Origin: Streptomyces sp. 378 | Lineage (GTDB): Bacteria > Actinomycetota > Actinomycetes > Streptomycetales > Streptomycetaceae | Length of the DNA: 64,000 bases | NCBI RefSeq assembly: GCF_030124145.1 | Contig: NZ_JASKMS010000006.1 | Span: 62,001 to 126,000, forward strand | Direction: 5' to 3' | Part shown: piece after piece, positions 63,517 to 64,000 of the stretch | How the letters are laid out: every line of letters starts with the position of its first letter | Numbering within the stretch: position 1 is the stretch's first letter | Made by a program: the position numbers and the translations under genes | The notes under the pieces: generated by a model | Databases searched by the model: none | Told to the model about the DNA's origin: nothing | Seen by the model: only the letters and a program-made list of their open reading frames with translations

Positions 63517-64000
63517 ATGACACAGGTGACCGACCACGGCGGAGGCGTCCGGTCCCTCCGGGTGCCGATCCCGGACAACCCGCTCGGCCACACGCTGGTG
63601 TACGTCGTCGACACCGACCGCGGCCCGGTGCTGATCGACACCGGCTGGGACGACCCGGAGTCCTGGGACACCCTCGCGGGGGGCCTCACGGAGTGCGGCA
63701 CCTCGGTCGCCGAGATCCACGGCGTGGTCGTCACCCACCACCACCCCGACCACCACGGCCTGTCCGGCCGGGTCCGGGAGGCGTCGGGCGCGTGGATCGC
63801 GATGCACGCGGCGGACACCGCGGTCGTACGGCGGACCCGAGAGGCCCGTCCCGAGCACTGGTTCTCGTACATGGCGGCCAAGCTCGCCGCGGCCGGCGCC
63901 CCCGAGGAGCACATCGCCCCGCTGCGGGCGCCCCGTCCGCGCGCCCTGCCCGGCCTCTCCCCCGCCCTGCCCGACCGCGACATCGTCCCCGGCGAACTCC
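63517..64000 (+). CDS. metallo-beta-lactamase-fold hydrolase, partial
   Basis: The gene starts at ATG 63517 (GGGGGAG upstream) and runs off the window end; 161 codons are visible. HTLVYVVDTDRGPVLIDTGWDD is the first strand pair. VVVTHHHPDHHG is the zinc motif HxHxDH, and DAWIAMHAAD carries the later His. Such hydrolases act on acyl or lactone thioesters among others. It is divergent from the aldehyde dehydrogenase operon, sharing a KstR-type site. Confidence 0.9.
   Translation, partial: MTQVTDHGGGVRSLRVPIPDNPLGHTLVYVVDTDRGPVLIDTGWDDPESWDTLAGGLTECGTSVAEIHGVVVTHHHPDHHGLSGRVREASGAWIAMHAADTAVVRRTREARPEHWFSYMAAKLAAAGAPEEHIAPLRAPRPRALPGLSPALPDRDIVPGEL

Noticed and set aside
1..64000. tRNA genes, integrase, transposase or IS elements
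   Set aside because: No recognisable tRNA cloverleaf, recombinase gene or terminal inverted repeats were seen; the island has no visible mobility gene.

Overview
The base composition (about 70% G+C with a strong preference for G or C at the third codon position), ECF sigma factor, DUF397/HTH regulator pair, F420-dependent oxidoreductase, KstR-type regulator and DUF6879 proteins point to a Streptomyces or close relative. All calls come from reading the sequence; no database search was run.

Layout. Positions 1-1430 hold chromosomal genes: an ECF sigma factor cut by the window edge and a secreted lytic transglycosylase. Positions 1500-34650 are a defence island. Its backbone is a complete BREX type 2 (phage growth limitation) system on the minus strand, in transcription order pglW, pglX, pglY, pglZ, brxD, brxHI, with overlapping or abutting starts and stops inside each block. 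Cargo is inserted in it: a GIY-YIG nuclease-like gene between pglZ and brxD, and a set between pglX and pglY comprising an NB-ARC/TPR protein with a small partner protein, an 89-residue protein plus a DUF6879 protein, an EcsC-like protein, a methyltransferase, a DUF397/HTH regulator pair and a histidine-kinase-like ATPase. Upstream of pglW lie a 42-residue membrane peptide and two paralogous nuclease-helicase (PD-(D/E)XK plus DUF2075) genes that share a duplicated leader with a hairpin. The island stops at the RNase P RNA gene, next to a gene remnant.

Positions 34669-64000 look like conserved Streptomyces chromosome: rnpB, EamA transporter, AraC and MerR regulators, Uma2 protein, YaaA, KDPG aldolase, RNase H/phosphatase fusion, C4 zinc-ribbon protein (probably starting at CTG), Nif3, a MaoC/ADH/SDR operon, two drug-efflux-type MFS transporters, a methyltransferase, a cell-wall amidase, a DUF5336-type protein, an LLM oxidoreductase, a glycosyltransferase/methyltransferase/prenyltransferase-like operon, a KstR-like TetR regulator, a ferredoxin/aldehyde dehydrogenase operon and a partial metallo-beta-lactamase-fold gene.

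Three similar 16-bp operators with an AACnnGTT core (48467, 60560, 63467) link the MaoC operon, the kstR-like gene and the aldehyde dehydrogenase operon into a likely local regulon for steroid- or acyl-type catabolism. The most unusual observations are: (1) an NLR/small-effector pair sharing an amyloid-like motif at the facing ends of the two proteins, inside the BREX island; (2) the duplicated hairpin/polyproline leader of the two nuclease-helicases; (3) a TPP riboswitch with no gene below it, antisense to the kstR-like 3' end; (4) a low-G+C segment in the specificity part of pglX; (5) an 81-residue ORF with two 19-residue repeats.
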